Virus record (IMG/VR): IMGVR_UViG_3300024265_000157
Coordinates: 1 to 32,134 of that record
Length of the DNA: 32,134 nucleotides
Source of the DNA: a virus
Reading direction: 5' to 3' (one strand)
Shown piece by piece: positions 1 through 8,456 of this stretch. The notes beneath the pieces were generated by a model. The model did no database searches, was not told the DNA's origin, and saw only the letters and a program-made list of their open reading frames with translations. Position numbers and translations under genes: made by a program. How positions within the stretch are numbered: position 1 is the stretch's first letter; each line of letters opens with the position of its first letter.

Positions 1-152
1 GTCCTCAACCAGTCTTGCGTGCCGTCCCCTGAGCCCCCATCGACTATAATAAAGGTATAGGGCACATTTCCTACGGACTTGCGGGCACTACGGATCATCC
101 GCTTTAACAGGTCCAATCGGTTATACGTACCACTAACTAGGGATAAACTCAT
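1..152 (-). CDS. Glycosyltransferase family 2, N-terminal fragment (runs off the window)
   Basis: The first 50 codons of a gene that continues past the left edge. The start is the ATG at 152-150, overlapping the methyltransferase stop as ATGA. The N-terminus reads SLVSGTYNRLDLLKRMIRSA, followed by FIIVDGGSGDGTQDWL. This matches the start of the GT-A fold of family 2 glycosyltransferases: a first beta strand with TYNR, then the nucleotide-sugar-binding VDGGS-DGT segment. The family transfers a sugar from a nucleotide donor to a glycan or other acceptor. The DXD metal-binding motif and the acceptor region lie outside the window, so sugar and acceptor are unknown. It is the third gene of a sulfotransferase-methyltransferase-glycosyltransferase run that follows the capsid gene. 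Confidence 0.8.
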   Translation of the reverse strand, partial: MSLSLVSGTYNRLDLLKRMIRSARKSVGNVPYTFIIVDGGSGDGTQDWLR

Positions 153-691
153 TTTGCCACCGCCAATATGTTAAGAGAGATCAACTGGCCATTGACCACC
201 GCCGTGCCGAAATCAATATAGTCTGCACGATGTGCCTGATCAATAGCGCTATCCAGCCAAGCCTCTGCATCGTACTTACCCATACTATGGAACCCTGCCC
301 TTTGTAGATAGGCGCATAAAGTCTCGTAGTCAAAGATAACCTGATGACGGTCCCACGTTGTCCTGCCACCACCGTAAAAGAGGCCCCATAGACGTTCTAG
401 GTGCACTCCTTGGTCCACATACAAGAGAACCATGGCCTCAAAGTCAGGAACCGCCACACGCAGTTCCCCTCCAGGCTTCAAGACCCTGTGCCACTCTTCT
501 AGCACCCCTTGCACAGCCCCCCGATGCGTGTGTTCCAGGACATGGCAAGCGTAGATGGCATCAGCGGTATTGTCTTCCAAGCTGGACAGGTTATCCACGG
601 TAGCTACTATGTCTGGACCCCACTCCTCGTTCGCGTCTACATTGGTGTATCCAGGTATTCTTTTACGTCCACTGCCTAGGTGTAAGTGCAT
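149..691 (-). CDS. Class I SAM-dependent methyltransferase
   Basis: A 180-residue protein with the class I methyltransferase layout: LHLGSG at residues 3-8 (SAM-binding motif I), NVDAN at 17-21 (acidic residue at the end of strand 2), ADAIYACHVLEH at 43-54 (motif with the HVLEH signature of Methyltransf_11) and LKPGGELRVAVPD at 71-83. This subtype is common in glycan and lipopolysaccharide loci next to glycosyltransferases; a sugar or glycan substrate is therefore an inference, and a protein or small molecule cannot be excluded. The start has AAAAGGACG upstream. Its 5' end overlaps the sulfotransferase 3' end by 29 bases and its stop overlaps the glycosyltransferase start, so the three genes are coupled. 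Confidence 0.85.
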   Translation of the reverse strand: MHLHLGSGRKRIPGYTNVDANEEWGPDIVATVDNLSSLEDNTADAIYACHVLEHTHRGAVQGVLEEWHRVLKPGGELRVAVPDFEAMVLLYVDQGVHLERLWGLFYGGGRTTWDRHQVIFDYETLCAYLQRAGFHSMGKYDAEAWLDSAIDQAHRADYIDFGTAVVNGQLISLNILAVAK

Positions 692-1427
692 CGTCCTTTT
701 TGTACCCCCTCTTTTCTAGTATCCAATTGTATAGTTCCCTATCCAATTGGTTGTACTCTTCAATAACTTTGTTCAATTCTATGGAATAGTACTCCTTACG
801 TAGCCTGCCCTGGCTATTTCGGTTCTTATAGATCAAGGGTATCTTCCATCCAAACCTGGCCCTCATCAAGTGAAAGAAGGCATCTAGCTCTTCAGAGATA
901 CCCACCAAGCCAAAGGTCTCCAGGTTGGCCTTGGCCTTGTCCAGATGTTCCCGGGTTATCTCCCCAAAGGGAATCCTCATATCCCCATCTGGGTGGGTCT
1001 GCATCAGTTCGTCATCTCCACATAGGATGCGGACCATACCATTGTTAATGGCCCTGCACTTCCCAGAGGATAGGAATTTCCCCCAGTCGCAACCTACTGC
1101 ATGCACGAATGGATGCATAGTATGCCACTTGAACCGTTCTACGTATCTGCAGAAGGATATTACCCGGTCAGCGGGGTCACGCAGTACCGTTACATATGTA
1201 TATGGCTGGCCGTCCGTTAAGACTTCATGCCAGCCATAGCACATATGTCCACATACCAATTTGAGTTGGGCCTTGGCACTGTCGGACATCTTTGCCAGGG
1301 TTTGCTTGTCTTGTATGACATTGCCCCTTTGGCGGTATATCTCTCCATCTTTAAATAGAGGATGTAAGATACCCAAAGCCGTAGACCCAGCGCATTTCGG
1401 TATGTGTATGTAGATTACGGTCTTCAT
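663..1427 (-). CDS. Sulfotransferase family protein (PAPS-dependent)
   Basis: A 254-residue protein that begins MKTVIYIHIPKCAGSTALG. IPKCAGS at residues 9-15 is the 5'-phosphosulfate-binding loop, and VTVLRDPADRVISFCRY at 79-95 is the 3'-phosphate-binding segment typical of the Sulfotransfer_2 family. The family moves sulfate from PAPS to a sugar or other hydroxyl group. A longer reading frame runs upstream to 1637, inside the capsid gene, but the domain begins at the ATG at 1427, which has a G-rich Shine-Dalgarno stretch (GGGGG) upstream. It sits directly behind the major capsid gene and ahead of a methyltransferase and a glycosyltransferase. Virion glycan decoration or host-surface modification are both possible; the acceptor is unknown. 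Confidence 0.85.
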   Translation of the reverse strand: MKTVIYIHIPKCAGSTALGILHPLFKDGEIYRQRGNVIQDKQTLAKMSDSAKAQLKLVCGHMCYGWHEVLTDGQPYTYVTVLRDPADRVISFCRYVERFKWHTMHPFVHAVGCDWGKFLSSGKCRAINNGMVRILCGDDELMQTHPDGDMRIPFGEITREHLDKAKANLETFGLVGISEELDAFFHLMRARFGWKIPLIYKNRNSQGRLRKEYYSIELNKVIEEYNQLDRELYNWILEKRGYKKDDALTPRQWT

Positions 1428-1448
1428 GAGTCCCCCAAAGGAGCCAGA

Positions 1449-1466
1449 GCGGTGGGGGGTTACCGC
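1449..1466 (-). other. Hairpin between capsid and sulfotransferase genes
   Basis: GCGGT (1449-1453) pairs with ACCGC (1462-1466) around a G-rich loop, 25 bases after the capsid stop codon in the minus direction. No T-run follows, so it is not a standard rho-independent terminator. It could slow transcription, cap the 3' end of the capsid message, or lower expression of the three enzyme genes behind it. Confidence 0.35.
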
Positions 1467-1491
1467 CCCGGCCCCATAAAAACCAATCCAA

Positions 1492-2922
1492 CTAGATTTG
1501 CTCAACCTCATCCAGGTTGCCGCAGTCCCCATAGATCCCCAGGTACGGCTTGAATTGCGTGCCACCCATGTTGTCATAGATGCCGCCGCTACCCGTGACG
1601 TCGGGGTACGTGCCCAGCGGGACGCAACCCACATCATCCAGGCGACCTAGCAGCCATGGCATGATGGAGATATACCGCGTCTTGGTGATGACACGGGCGT
1701 CGAAGCACAAGCCATTGTGGAAGTCCCCAGCCACGATAAAGCGGCCACCATCGGTGATGGTCAGAGGGACGTTACCCACCATCTGCTTGAGCCAGGCCAT
1801 ACTGGCGCCAAAGGTCTTGTTGAAGTCCTGATATTCTCCCCAGAGAATAGTCTGGCCCTCAATGGACCGCACGATATAGATGACGCTACCACGCCAGGCG
1901 GTGACGTTGCCGAAAGGCACTGGCGTGCTTGGCAACTGGGAGTCCAGAACCACCGGGATGCGGTGGCCGTCGATGGGCAGGGACATGGTGCTGAGAATAT
2001 CGTCGCGAATCTTGGCCAGAGCCATGGAATCGTTTCGAGTCTCGGCACTCACTGTGGTATTCTGGCACTTGAGGCCATACTCACAGGCCCAGGCATCAGC
2101 GATGCAGTCCCAGTGACGGGGGTGGATAACGAACATGTCGTCGATGGACGCCACGTTCATATTGGCCGACTGGGCACGGAACTTGACACTGCGCACCATG
2201 GCTGCCATACGTGCAACGATGCTGGGGCTGCCCACAGCGCCGATGATGGCGTTTCCATAGCTATCCACATAGCTATCCAAGCCAGGGGCGGCCAGGCCAG
2301 AGGCGGCGTCGGTCTTGCCGGTGTTGATGATGAGCAAGAGCCCAGGAGCTTCCCAGTGCCCTCCCAAGTTATTGGCGGGGTTTCCCGTCCACAACTCCGT
2401 AGACACGCGGTTACGCAGTCCGTAGCCCATCCCAGCGACTTCCAACAGGAACTTGTCCTTGATCTCTGCTCCCTTGGCGATGATGGTATTGCCAGCGGCA
2501 TCGGTGACGGGGTTGAAGAGCGCCACTCGCTTGTGAGCGAAGGTAGCCCTCAGACCTATCATATCCACCGCGTGCTCGTTGGTTTGCTGGCACAGACGCC
2601 CGAAGCAGGCGCTCTGCACTGCCTCCTTGAAGGACGGCTTGCCACAGGTACCACACAGGGTGGCCTGCTCATAACCACTGGAGCCGATGTACATCAGGCT
2701 GTCGTAGTGCGGCGTTTGTACATCGCTACCAAAGTAGGACAGTTCCTTTTCCAATCCAATAGGACCCACCATGGCGTTAACCACCACGGGGTCGATGCCG
2801 GCCATCCCAAATAGCCCACCATGACCATAGATCGGTGGCGTGTCTAGGGGAGTGCCCGCTGCGCGCATGGCGTTACCTTGGTCCATGACCAAGACGCCAT
2901 CAGAACGAACCTTAATATTCAT
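1492..2922 (-). CDS. Major capsid protein (probable HK97-fold)
   Basis: A 476-residue protein placed directly after a protease and a scaffold-like gene, the standard slot for the phage major capsid protein. It has the strongest Shine-Dalgarno site of the minus arm (GTAGGAGGAT) and a marked preference for C- and G-ending codons compared with its neighbours, as expected for the most abundant protein. No motif proves the fold; the call rests on size, position and expression signals. An unusual cysteine cluster lies at C90, C93, C106 and C111 (CGTC, then SAC and LC), which could bind metal or form disulfides. The N-terminus has GHGGLFGMAG near residue 34, and the C-terminal third is rich in glycine and aromatic residues. 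Long frames on the other strand here are shadows of its codon bias. Confidence 0.85.
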   Translation of the reverse strand: MNIKVRSDGVLVMDQGNAMRAAGTPLDTPPIYGHGGLFGMAGIDPVVVNAMVGPIGLEKELSYFGSDVQTPHYDSLMYIGSSGYEQATLCGTCGKPSFKEAVQSACFGRLCQQTNEHAVDMIGLRATFAHKRVALFNPVTDAAGNTIIAKGAEIKDKFLLEVAGMGYGLRNRVSTELWTGNPANNLGGHWEAPGLLLIINTGKTDAASGLAAPGLDSYVDSYGNAIIGAVGSPSIVARMAAMVRSVKFRAQSANMNVASIDDMFVIHPRHWDCIADAWACEYGLKCQNTTVSAETRNDSMALAKIRDDILSTMSLPIDGHRIPVVLDSQLPSTPVPFGNVTAWRGSVIYIVRSIEGQTILWGEYQDFNKTFGASMAWLKQMVGNVPLTITDGGRFIVAGDFHNGLCFDARVITKTRYISIMPWLLGRLDDVGCVPLGTYPDVTGSGGIYDNMGGTQFKPYLGIYGDCGNLDEVEQI

Positions 2923-2933
2923 GGGTTATCCTC

Positions 2934-3422
2934 CTACCCACTCTTGCCATGGCCAAAGATGACGCTCGATGGCGATTCGCCCTGCCCAAGCTGGCGTACC
3001 TGCCCAGGCTTCCCAGGCTGCCCTGCGTCGTCTGCATCTTTTGCCGTTGCGGCCTTGCTATCCTTGCTGCGGATGTACAAGTCCGAGAAATTCCTGCCCC
3101 CTTCCATCAAGTCCTTGACCTTGGCTGCGTCATCTTGGACTAGATGTGCAAGGGTCTCATCGTGCGTGCGAATGAAGCCATCCATCTCTCGGATAATCTC
3201 CACCATAGGCTCGATTTGCGCCCTTACCTCTTCCAGAACGGCAGTACGTACCCGCTCCACCAACTGTTCCACGGTAATGGTCTCTTCAGAATCCCCTGCG
3301 GGTTCCTGATCCCCATCCTGCTGGCCGTCTTCCTCTGCCGCCGTCTTCTCTGTCGCGGCATCGGCATCAGCTTCAGCAGAACGAAACCAAGGGATGCGGT
3401 CAATCAAACGCTTCTTTGTCAC
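2934..3422 (-). CDS. Scaffold-like head assembly protein
   Basis: A 162-residue protein that starts at GTG (3422-3420) with AGGAGG upstream; the GTG overlaps the protease stop. Residues 16-45 are acidic and of low complexity (Ala, Asp, Glu, Gln). They are followed by a likely amphipathic helix or coiled coil (ETITVEQLVERVRTAVLEEV and onward, residues 47-100), and a flexible Gly/Pro/Gln/Ser tail ending in GHGKSG. An acidic, helical protein of this size between prohead protease and capsid is the usual phage scaffold, which guides capsid assembly and is then cleaved or released. No sequence motif is specific, so the call is based on position and composition. Confidence 0.65.
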   Translation of the reverse strand: MTKKRLIDRIPWFRSAEADADAATEKTAAEEDGQQDGDQEPAGDSEETITVEQLVERVRTAVLEEVRAQIEPMVEIIREMDGFIRTHDETLAHLVQDDAAKVKDLMEGGRNFSDLYIRSKDSKAATAKDADDAGQPGKPGQVRQLGQGESPSSVIFGHGKSG

Positions 3423-4162
3423 TGCATACCTCCTAAGGTTTCCAATGCTTTAGCGGCCCTTTGGCTGATAGGGTTCATGCGGAACTCTGCGGGGGCCACC
3501 GTTGAAGACACCTCCCCAATAGGCCATTCGAGGATGTGCCCATCATCTGCTACACTCATCATATAACTGAAGGTACCACTGGAAGGAAACAAGCCTCCAT
3601 CATCCAGCAGTTCCTGTACTTGCTCCAAATAACGATGCCTGGAGTCCAGTTCCCCCCGCATAAACACTCCTGCATCGTCTATATTTGCGGACTTCCACAT
3701 ACCCACGTTATCCAACTGGATATGCTTATTCATGCCATGATGATACATCCACGGCCATTGGACATGCCAGTCCAAATGGAACTTGGTGTCGGCGTCAAAG
3801 TACGTACCCTCCAAGTCCCTCTTGTTCCGACCACCAAAGAGGACTGTATGGCATTCGTACTCCAGATCACTGCCCTCTACGAACTTGATGGGATTACGAG
3901 CCACGCGACGGGCCACCACCAAGCCGCTCTTGTACTCCACCTCAACCTGCTTCCAATCTGCAGGCTTGGCGAACTCTGGGTCCCCATCGTTGAAGGAGTA
4001 CTTGACCTTGGCGAACTTGCCCTTGACCTTGATGATGACATATTTGTCGAAGATCTCATGGATGTAGGGATAGGGCGTCTCATTACCATACCCACTCTCC
4101 CACCAAGCCATCCGTATTACCTCTCCCCGCTGGTACAAGGACCAGTCTTTCTGTGCAGTCAT
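3419..4162 (-). CDS. Prohead (capsid maturation) protease, S78/U35-like
   Basis: A 247-residue protein. The C-terminal half shows the HK97-type prohead protease pattern: WMYHHGMN (His 141/142) followed by a strand with GVFMRGELD and RYLEQVQELL, then SSGT (Ser 194/195) and HILEWPIGEVSSTVAPAEF at 209-227. These correspond to the catalytic His, the catalytic Ser and the conserved WPI-E-S-T-P-A segment. The enzyme cuts scaffold and capsid proteins inside the prohead. The N-terminal 115 residues have no match that I recognise and make the protein longer than most members. The start at 4162 is chosen because AAGGAGAG lies just upstream; a longer frame to 4210 overlaps the preceding gene. Its stop overlaps the scaffold start (GTGA). 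Confidence 0.8.
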   Translation of the reverse strand: MTAQKDWSLYQRGEVIRMAWWESGYGNETPYPYIHEIFDKYVIIKVKGKFAKVKYSFNDGDPEFAKPADWKQVEVEYKSGLVVARRVARNPIKFVEGSDLEYECHTVLFGGRNKRDLEGTYFDADTKFHLDWHVQWPWMYHHGMNKHIQLDNVGMWKSANIDDAGVFMRGELDSRHRYLEQVQELLDDGGLFPSSGTFSYMMSVADDGHILEWPIGEVSSTVAPAEFRMNPISQRAAKALETLGGMQ

Positions 4163-4184
4163 GATACTCTCCTTACATGGGGCA

Positions 4185-4721
4185 TTAAGTGCCCTCTTTT
4201 TGGGCGGCACGAACTGCCCTTCTGATTATATTCTCCATGTCCCTGCGGAACTCTGGATTATACTCCTTGGCCACCTGCTTCTCAAAGAACTTGCCTGGCC
4301 TTGCCGGGACAAAGAGTTGGTATCGAAATGCAATCCCAGCCGCTCGTAGGGCCGACCTCACCCTTGCTCCCTTTGGAGGTATACCCAATGCAGGCTTATA
4401 CCTCTTAAACCGGTGCAACTTTTGTGTATGCTTTTTCTTAACCTTTATTGTATGCCCTTTCGTGCCCCTGGTTGCCCACTTCCAATACTTGGCCCCTACA
4501 CCCGATGGAAAGGCCTTGACAGAGACACCCTCCTCGTTAATGAGCTTGGTCATTAAGAACTTGACTTCTACCTTCCAATGGGTGATCTTGGCAAGTAAGC
4601 GTTTTTGCATCTTGGGGAATACGGTCTTCACCATTCCCTCTCCAACTACCCTCCGGAAGGCTGGCATGTTAGCATACACGCCCCTGGTCCTGAAGGCCCT
4701 AAAATAAACTACTCCGCCCAT
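4185..4721 (-). CDS. Head-tail or head-morphogenesis protein (HK97 gp10-like candidate)
   Basis: A 178-residue, very basic protein. The region around residues 80-95 (YWKWATRGTKGHTI) and the later VPARPGKFFEKQ resemble the pattern of HK97 gp10-like tail-completion proteins, in which a (Y/W)-E/A-x-GT turn is followed by a PARPF-type segment. Its place between portal and protease is more typical of minor head (SPP1 gp7-like) proteins, so the exact role is uncertain. The start at 4721 has AAAGGGGCG upstream and lies 14 bases after the portal stop; the frame extends to 4787 but that would overlap the portal gene without a better ribosome site. Confidence 0.5.
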   Translation of the reverse strand: MGGVVYFRAFRTRGVYANMPAFRRVVGEGMVKTVFPKMQKRLLAKITHWKVEVKFLMTKLINEEGVSVKAFPSGVGAKYWKWATRGTKGHTIKVKKKHTQKLHRFKRYKPALGIPPKGARVRSALRAAGIAFRYQLFVPARPGKFFEKQVAKEYNPEFRRDMENIIRRAVRAAQKEGT

Positions 4722-4735
4722 TGCACAGCGCCCCT

Positions 4736-6259
4736 TTAATGCGTGCGTGTAGCGGTTGTACGACCGTCTGAGTAGGCACGAACCCAAGGACCATGCGTCT
4801 TGATCATGGCCTTAACATCATAGATCCTGCCCTCTTCGGTTTGCTGGCCCAGGATATGGGGTTCGACAATGTTCCAGTCCACCAATAGGTTCCTGGCTTC
4901 CTCTGTAGAGATCATACCCCCGATACCCACAACGTCGCTGACATCCCCTCCTATTGCAGGAGCCTGCTTCGTGGGCCCTGGCTCCTGCTCCTCTTCTTCC
5001 CCAACATCCACATCGTCGTTGCCGTCCTCTGGGGTCCCCTCTGGCCCTTCCTTCAACTGGTGGTAATAGGCGTTGGGGGATGCTTCCCACATCTTGCGGA
5101 TATTATCAATCTTCAGCTTGGCTATCTCTGCAGCCTGCTGATCCTCGTCGTCGTCTCTGAAGTCGAAACGGAACCGGAGTATGGGGCCAATCCCATAGGG
5201 GCCATTGAATACTCGCTCCACGGCACTAAAAATGGCTCCCTCACCCTTGGCCCTAGCCTTGCGGTGCTGGATTTCTGCCTCCGTTGCTGTCCCTAGGCTA
5301 CCCGAACTAACTGGCCAGTACTCTCTGGGGTCTACCCTGAATCCCAGAGCGAAGGAGTAGATAGCCATCTCCATCTGGGTGCGCTCGTCAAAGGACTCCC
5401 AAAGCTGCCTCATTTGGAACATTTCAGCCGATACAGGGTATGCAGGGTCAATTCCGCAGGCCACCATAACATCCCGCCATACCTTATTGCCAGAGTCATG
5501 TTGCCTGGTATCGTACTTGTCGTTCAAGTCCTTCCACTGCTTATCGGTCATGTTATTGATAAAGAGTATCCCAGCAGGAGGCATACTACTAAGCATCTCT
5601 CGCTTGTAGGTGACTATGTCCATGAGTAGGTGGGAGGTGGCCAAGGTTCTACTCAAGCCGCAGTATCCCCTACCCAACATACGATCACGGCCATCCCTCA
5701 TATCTATGATAGGGGACACGTGGGAGCGGTGCATCTTAATCGTGCCATCCCTTGCTTGGTAGATAAAGGGCCACATAGGATTCCCAGTGTGCCGTAGCTT
5801 GTCCTCGTCAAGATGGGCAAATCCCATAGAGGGTCCCTCATGGTCGTCACGGCTGGTCCTGAAGTTCTCCAGGACGCCACCCCCATCCCGACATAGATAG
5901 CCATGTATCCAAGGAGCGACCATAGACTCCCATCCCAAGCCAAAATCACTTCGGTACAGTAGCATATCCCTTGTAGCCTGGGCCAGGGCAACCGGCCCCT
6001 CCACGAACCAATGGGTGGTTACTATCTTGGACTGCAAGTTGGATACGGCCCCCGCCAGTAGATCATTCCCATACTTGGTGAGGTGCTTTACCAGGTAACT
6101 ATCCCTACCAGCAGAACCATAGGGAGGTATATGCTCATAGTCCCCAACTATGGTCCAGTTGAAGACGCTACTACTGACCTCTTCAGCGGCACCCTGGAAT
6201 AGACTAGTCCCTTGGACGCCAGGGCTTTGTACTGTTACCCCAAATTCAGTCTTAGACAT
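4736..6259 (-). CDS. Portal protein
   Basis: A 507-residue protein directly after the large terminase, in the usual position and size range for a phage portal, the ring through which DNA enters and leaves the head. The body has the mixed alpha/beta character of portals, including a long central region with many aromatic residues and a stem-like helix (LATSHLLMDIVTYKREMLSS). The C-terminal part carries a strongly acidic linker (EDGNDDVDVGEEEEQEPG) before a final domain. There is no short diagnostic motif, so the call rests on synteny, length and overall sequence character. Its start overlaps the end of the terminase gene by 25 bases, with GGGGAATC upstream. Confidence 0.75.
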   Translation of the reverse strand: MSKTEFGVTVQSPGVQGTSLFQGAAEEVSSSVFNWTIVGDYEHIPPYGSAGRDSYLVKHLTKYGNDLLAGAVSNLQSKIVTTHWFVEGPVALAQATRDMLLYRSDFGLGWESMVAPWIHGYLCRDGGGVLENFRTSRDDHEGPSMGFAHLDEDKLRHTGNPMWPFIYQARDGTIKMHRSHVSPIIDMRDGRDRMLGRGYCGLSRTLATSHLLMDIVTYKREMLSSMPPAGILFINNMTDKQWKDLNDKYDTRQHDSGNKVWRDVMVACGIDPAYPVSAEMFQMRQLWESFDERTQMEMAIYSFALGFRVDPREYWPVSSGSLGTATEAEIQHRKARAKGEGAIFSAVERVFNGPYGIGPILRFRFDFRDDDEDQQAAEIAKLKIDNIRKMWEASPNAYYHQLKEGPEGTPEDGNDDVDVGEEEEQEPGPTKQAPAIGGDVSDVVGIGGMISTEEARNLLVDWNIVEPHILGQQTEEGRIYDVKAMIKTHGPWVRAYSDGRTTATRTH

Positions 6260-7716
6260 TCGTGATTCCCCATAGATACGCCGATAATAAGGTCAATAGG
6301 CTTGGCAGTGCGCCCCTGCTGATCCAGCTGGTCGCTTGCCTTTACAAATCGGAACTTCTCCCCAATGGTCTTAGAAGCAGCGTTGTCTACATGCGTTCGT
6401 AGCTCCTGGTTCCCATCGTGGGTTATCATTACAGTCAGGATCATATCGAACAGCTGCTTGTCTGCTATAGCTCGGTCGGACTGCTGCCCAAACTCTCGTA
6501 CCCGTACTATGCCCTCCATACGGATATCGGTCATCAACTTGTGCAGCTGATACTTATCATATACTATGCAGACTACATTATACTTATCCACCCATTCACG
6601 CAGGCACTTCTCTAGCGTGTTGGTTAAGTTAATCTTTTCTCCTGGAGCAGGATACCAAGCTTTGGACTTGCGTACCATAGTCTGCTTGAGGGCGAGGTCT
6701 GGGTCGGTATGCCTGGATATCAATACCGCCGCGGTGGAGTCCTGAGACACCGACGCATCGGCTGCCATTACCACGGGGGTGTGGGCATCTAACTCAGGTA
6801 TCTTCCCACGACAAGCGTCCCACCAGGCAATGTCGATAGCTTTGTCTATGGAGTCTATCCAATAGTTCCGATGGATTCTATCAAACTCCCTGGCTATTAA
6901 CTGGGCCCGTTCCTGGGCATAGTAATCATCCGTCTGCCAAGGCATTCTCCGTGCCGCGTCTCCATCATCCCAATAGCAAAACTGGGAGGCGGGGTCATTG
7001 ACATAGCAAGGAAGTGCACCTGCTCCTTGGAACATTGGATGCCTACGCCCATACTTTACCCCCAATTCATAGAGCGTGTAAAGTACGTTGCTCTCCCCAG
7101 TATACCCTGCATAGGATTCTACCCACCGCATGGCCTTACCCCACCTGGTTGGAGGTATAGTCATCTCAGTCCACAAACGTTCCTTGTGCTGATGAGCATA
7201 TCCCCACATCTCTGACCATACCGTAAAGCCTGGATTGGCCCCAGCGGACCCCTTGGGATCACATGGTATGGCCTCTATGTAGGTACCAGATGGTAAGGTA
7301 ATCTTGGTGTTTGTAACCTTCCAATGCATATCCTGGTTAAGAGCCACGCACTGCTTAATGGCAGATAGGATACGGTCAGTGCTCTGCTTCCCATCATTAG
7401 CCATGCAGTATACTTCGTTATACTTGCCCTGCGTCGCTGCGTACCATGCAGCCACCCCAGCAGCTATACGAGTCTTGCCAGACTTCTTGATAGTGCTATA
7501 GAGCATGGTAGAGTAAGGAAACCTTCCATCCATGCCCTTAATAAGGACTGCCCGGAGTATCTTCTTCTGCACCGGATGGAGTATAATAGGCCCTGGGCCC
7601 AGTTCCTCCCCAGTCCTAGGGTCACGGACGTCTGGAATCCAGAAATTACGCTCTAGCCACCATACTGGGTCCTGCTCCAGGAGGGTGATCAGCTTCGCAC
7701 GTTCTGCGGCCTTCAT
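6235..7716 (-). CDS. Terminase large subunit (packaging ATPase and nuclease)
   Basis: A 493-residue protein that cuts phage DNA and pumps it into the prohead. The ATPase part has STIKKSGKTRIA at residues 74-85 (Walker A) and GFTVWSEMWGYA at 163-174, where Glu 169 fits the catalytic glutamate, but the usual preceding Asp is Ser 168. The nuclease part has VVMAADASVSQDS at 315-327 (first acidic residue Asp 320), CIVYDKYQLHKL at 383-394 (Asp 387) and KPIDLIIGVSMG at 472-483 (Asp 474), in the order expected for the RNase H-like terminase nuclease. It follows the candidate small subunit with a 4-base overlap and precedes the portal. Confidence 0.93.
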   Translation of the reverse strand: MKAAERAKLITLLEQDPVWWLERNFWIPDVRDPRTGEELGPGPIILHPVQKKILRAVLIKGMDGRFPYSTMLYSTIKKSGKTRIAAGVAAWYAATQGKYNEVYCMANDGKQSTDRILSAIKQCVALNQDMHWKVTNTKITLPSGTYIEAIPCDPKGSAGANPGFTVWSEMWGYAHQHKERLWTEMTIPPTRWGKAMRWVESYAGYTGESNVLYTLYELGVKYGRRHPMFQGAGALPCYVNDPASQFCYWDDGDAARRMPWQTDDYYAQERAQLIAREFDRIHRNYWIDSIDKAIDIAWWDACRGKIPELDAHTPVVMAADASVSQDSTAAVLISRHTDPDLALKQTMVRKSKAWYPAPGEKINLTNTLEKCLREWVDKYNVVCIVYDKYQLHKLMTDIRMEGIVRVREFGQQSDRAIADKQLFDMILTVMITHDGNQELRTHVDNAASKTIGEKFRFVKASDQLDQQGRTAKPIDLIIGVSMGNHECLRLNLG

Positions 7717-8456
7717 TCACTACCCCCCTTGGTAGGAGTCACGTTCAGCATGCCCCTGGCCCGCAGGAGTTCCCTGGCAGCCTCTAGTAACTGGTTATCG
7801 TCGTCCCTGATATGCACGTGTAGCTGTTGGGCCACAACGGCCTCCCCCTTCATATCCAATGCCGTCTGCTCCAAGTCCGCCCCCACCTTGGCCAGGTCTA
7901 GTATCTCCTTAATGGTGAGTACGGTCTTGGTCTCTGCAGTGGTTTCCCCAGTAGTTGGGTCCACGCGCTCAACAGTCAAGGTAGTCTGGACGTACTTCAA
8001 AGCAGTGGCTGCCTTGCGTCGCATGTCGGTGCCCAGTATCGCAGTCTCTCTGCGGGCCTTAACCCGCTCCGCCAAGAGTGCGCCCCTGAAGAACTCATCC
8101 TGGTACCTATCGTGCTCTATAACCCGGTCTTTCCATCCGAATCGCTGTGCGATGTTATAAAGCCAGTGCATCACTGGCTCCCCAGTAACACTCGCAATCG
8201 CCGGCTCTGGAAAGAAGTGCAGGTAGACGTTCTTGATGGTCCTGTCGAACGCCGGCATATCCCTGTAGTGTTGGAAGTAGGCCCAGTCCTTGTCACTCTC
8301 TTCTGGCTGGCGCTCCCACAGGTCTAGTCCTACTTGGTAGGTAATGGGACCACCTGTAGGGGTGGCGGCCACGAGCTGACCCTCAATGACCAGAACCTCT
8401 GGCTCTGGCTCCTCCACCACGGGGTCGTTCCATTGGGGCTTACTAGTCCTGGCCAC
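7713..8456 (-). CDS. Terminase small subunit candidate
   Basis: A 247-residue protein immediately upstream of the large terminase (4-base overlap). The segment WERQPEESDKDWAYFQHYRDM (residues 47-67) has the W-ERQ-ES--A---F--YR form seen in many phage small terminases and related DNA-binding packaging proteins, followed by a helical region with GWKDRVIEHDRYQDEF. These proteins recognise the packaging site and regulate the motor. No clear helix-turn-helix could be proved by eye. The start is GTG at 8456-8454, with GTGAGG 7 bases upstream; it overlaps the preceding gene by 14 bases. Confidence 0.65.
   Translation of the reverse strand: MARTSKPQWNDPVVEEPEPEVLVIEGQLVAATPTGGPITYQVGLDLWERQPEESDKDWAYFQHYRDMPAFDRTIKNVYLHFFPEPAIASVTGEPVMHWLYNIAQRFGWKDRVIEHDRYQDEFFRGALLAERVKARRETAILGTDMRRKAATALKYVQTTLTVERVDPTTGETTAETKTVLTIKEILDLAKVGADLEQTALDMKGEAVVAQQLHVHIRDDDNQLLEAARELLRARGMLNVTPTKGGSE

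Noticed and set aside
1717-2814. A 365-residue open frame on the plus strand across the capsid gene
   Set aside because: It mirrors the C-ending codon bias of the capsid gene on the other strand, has no ribosome site of its own and shows no domain.
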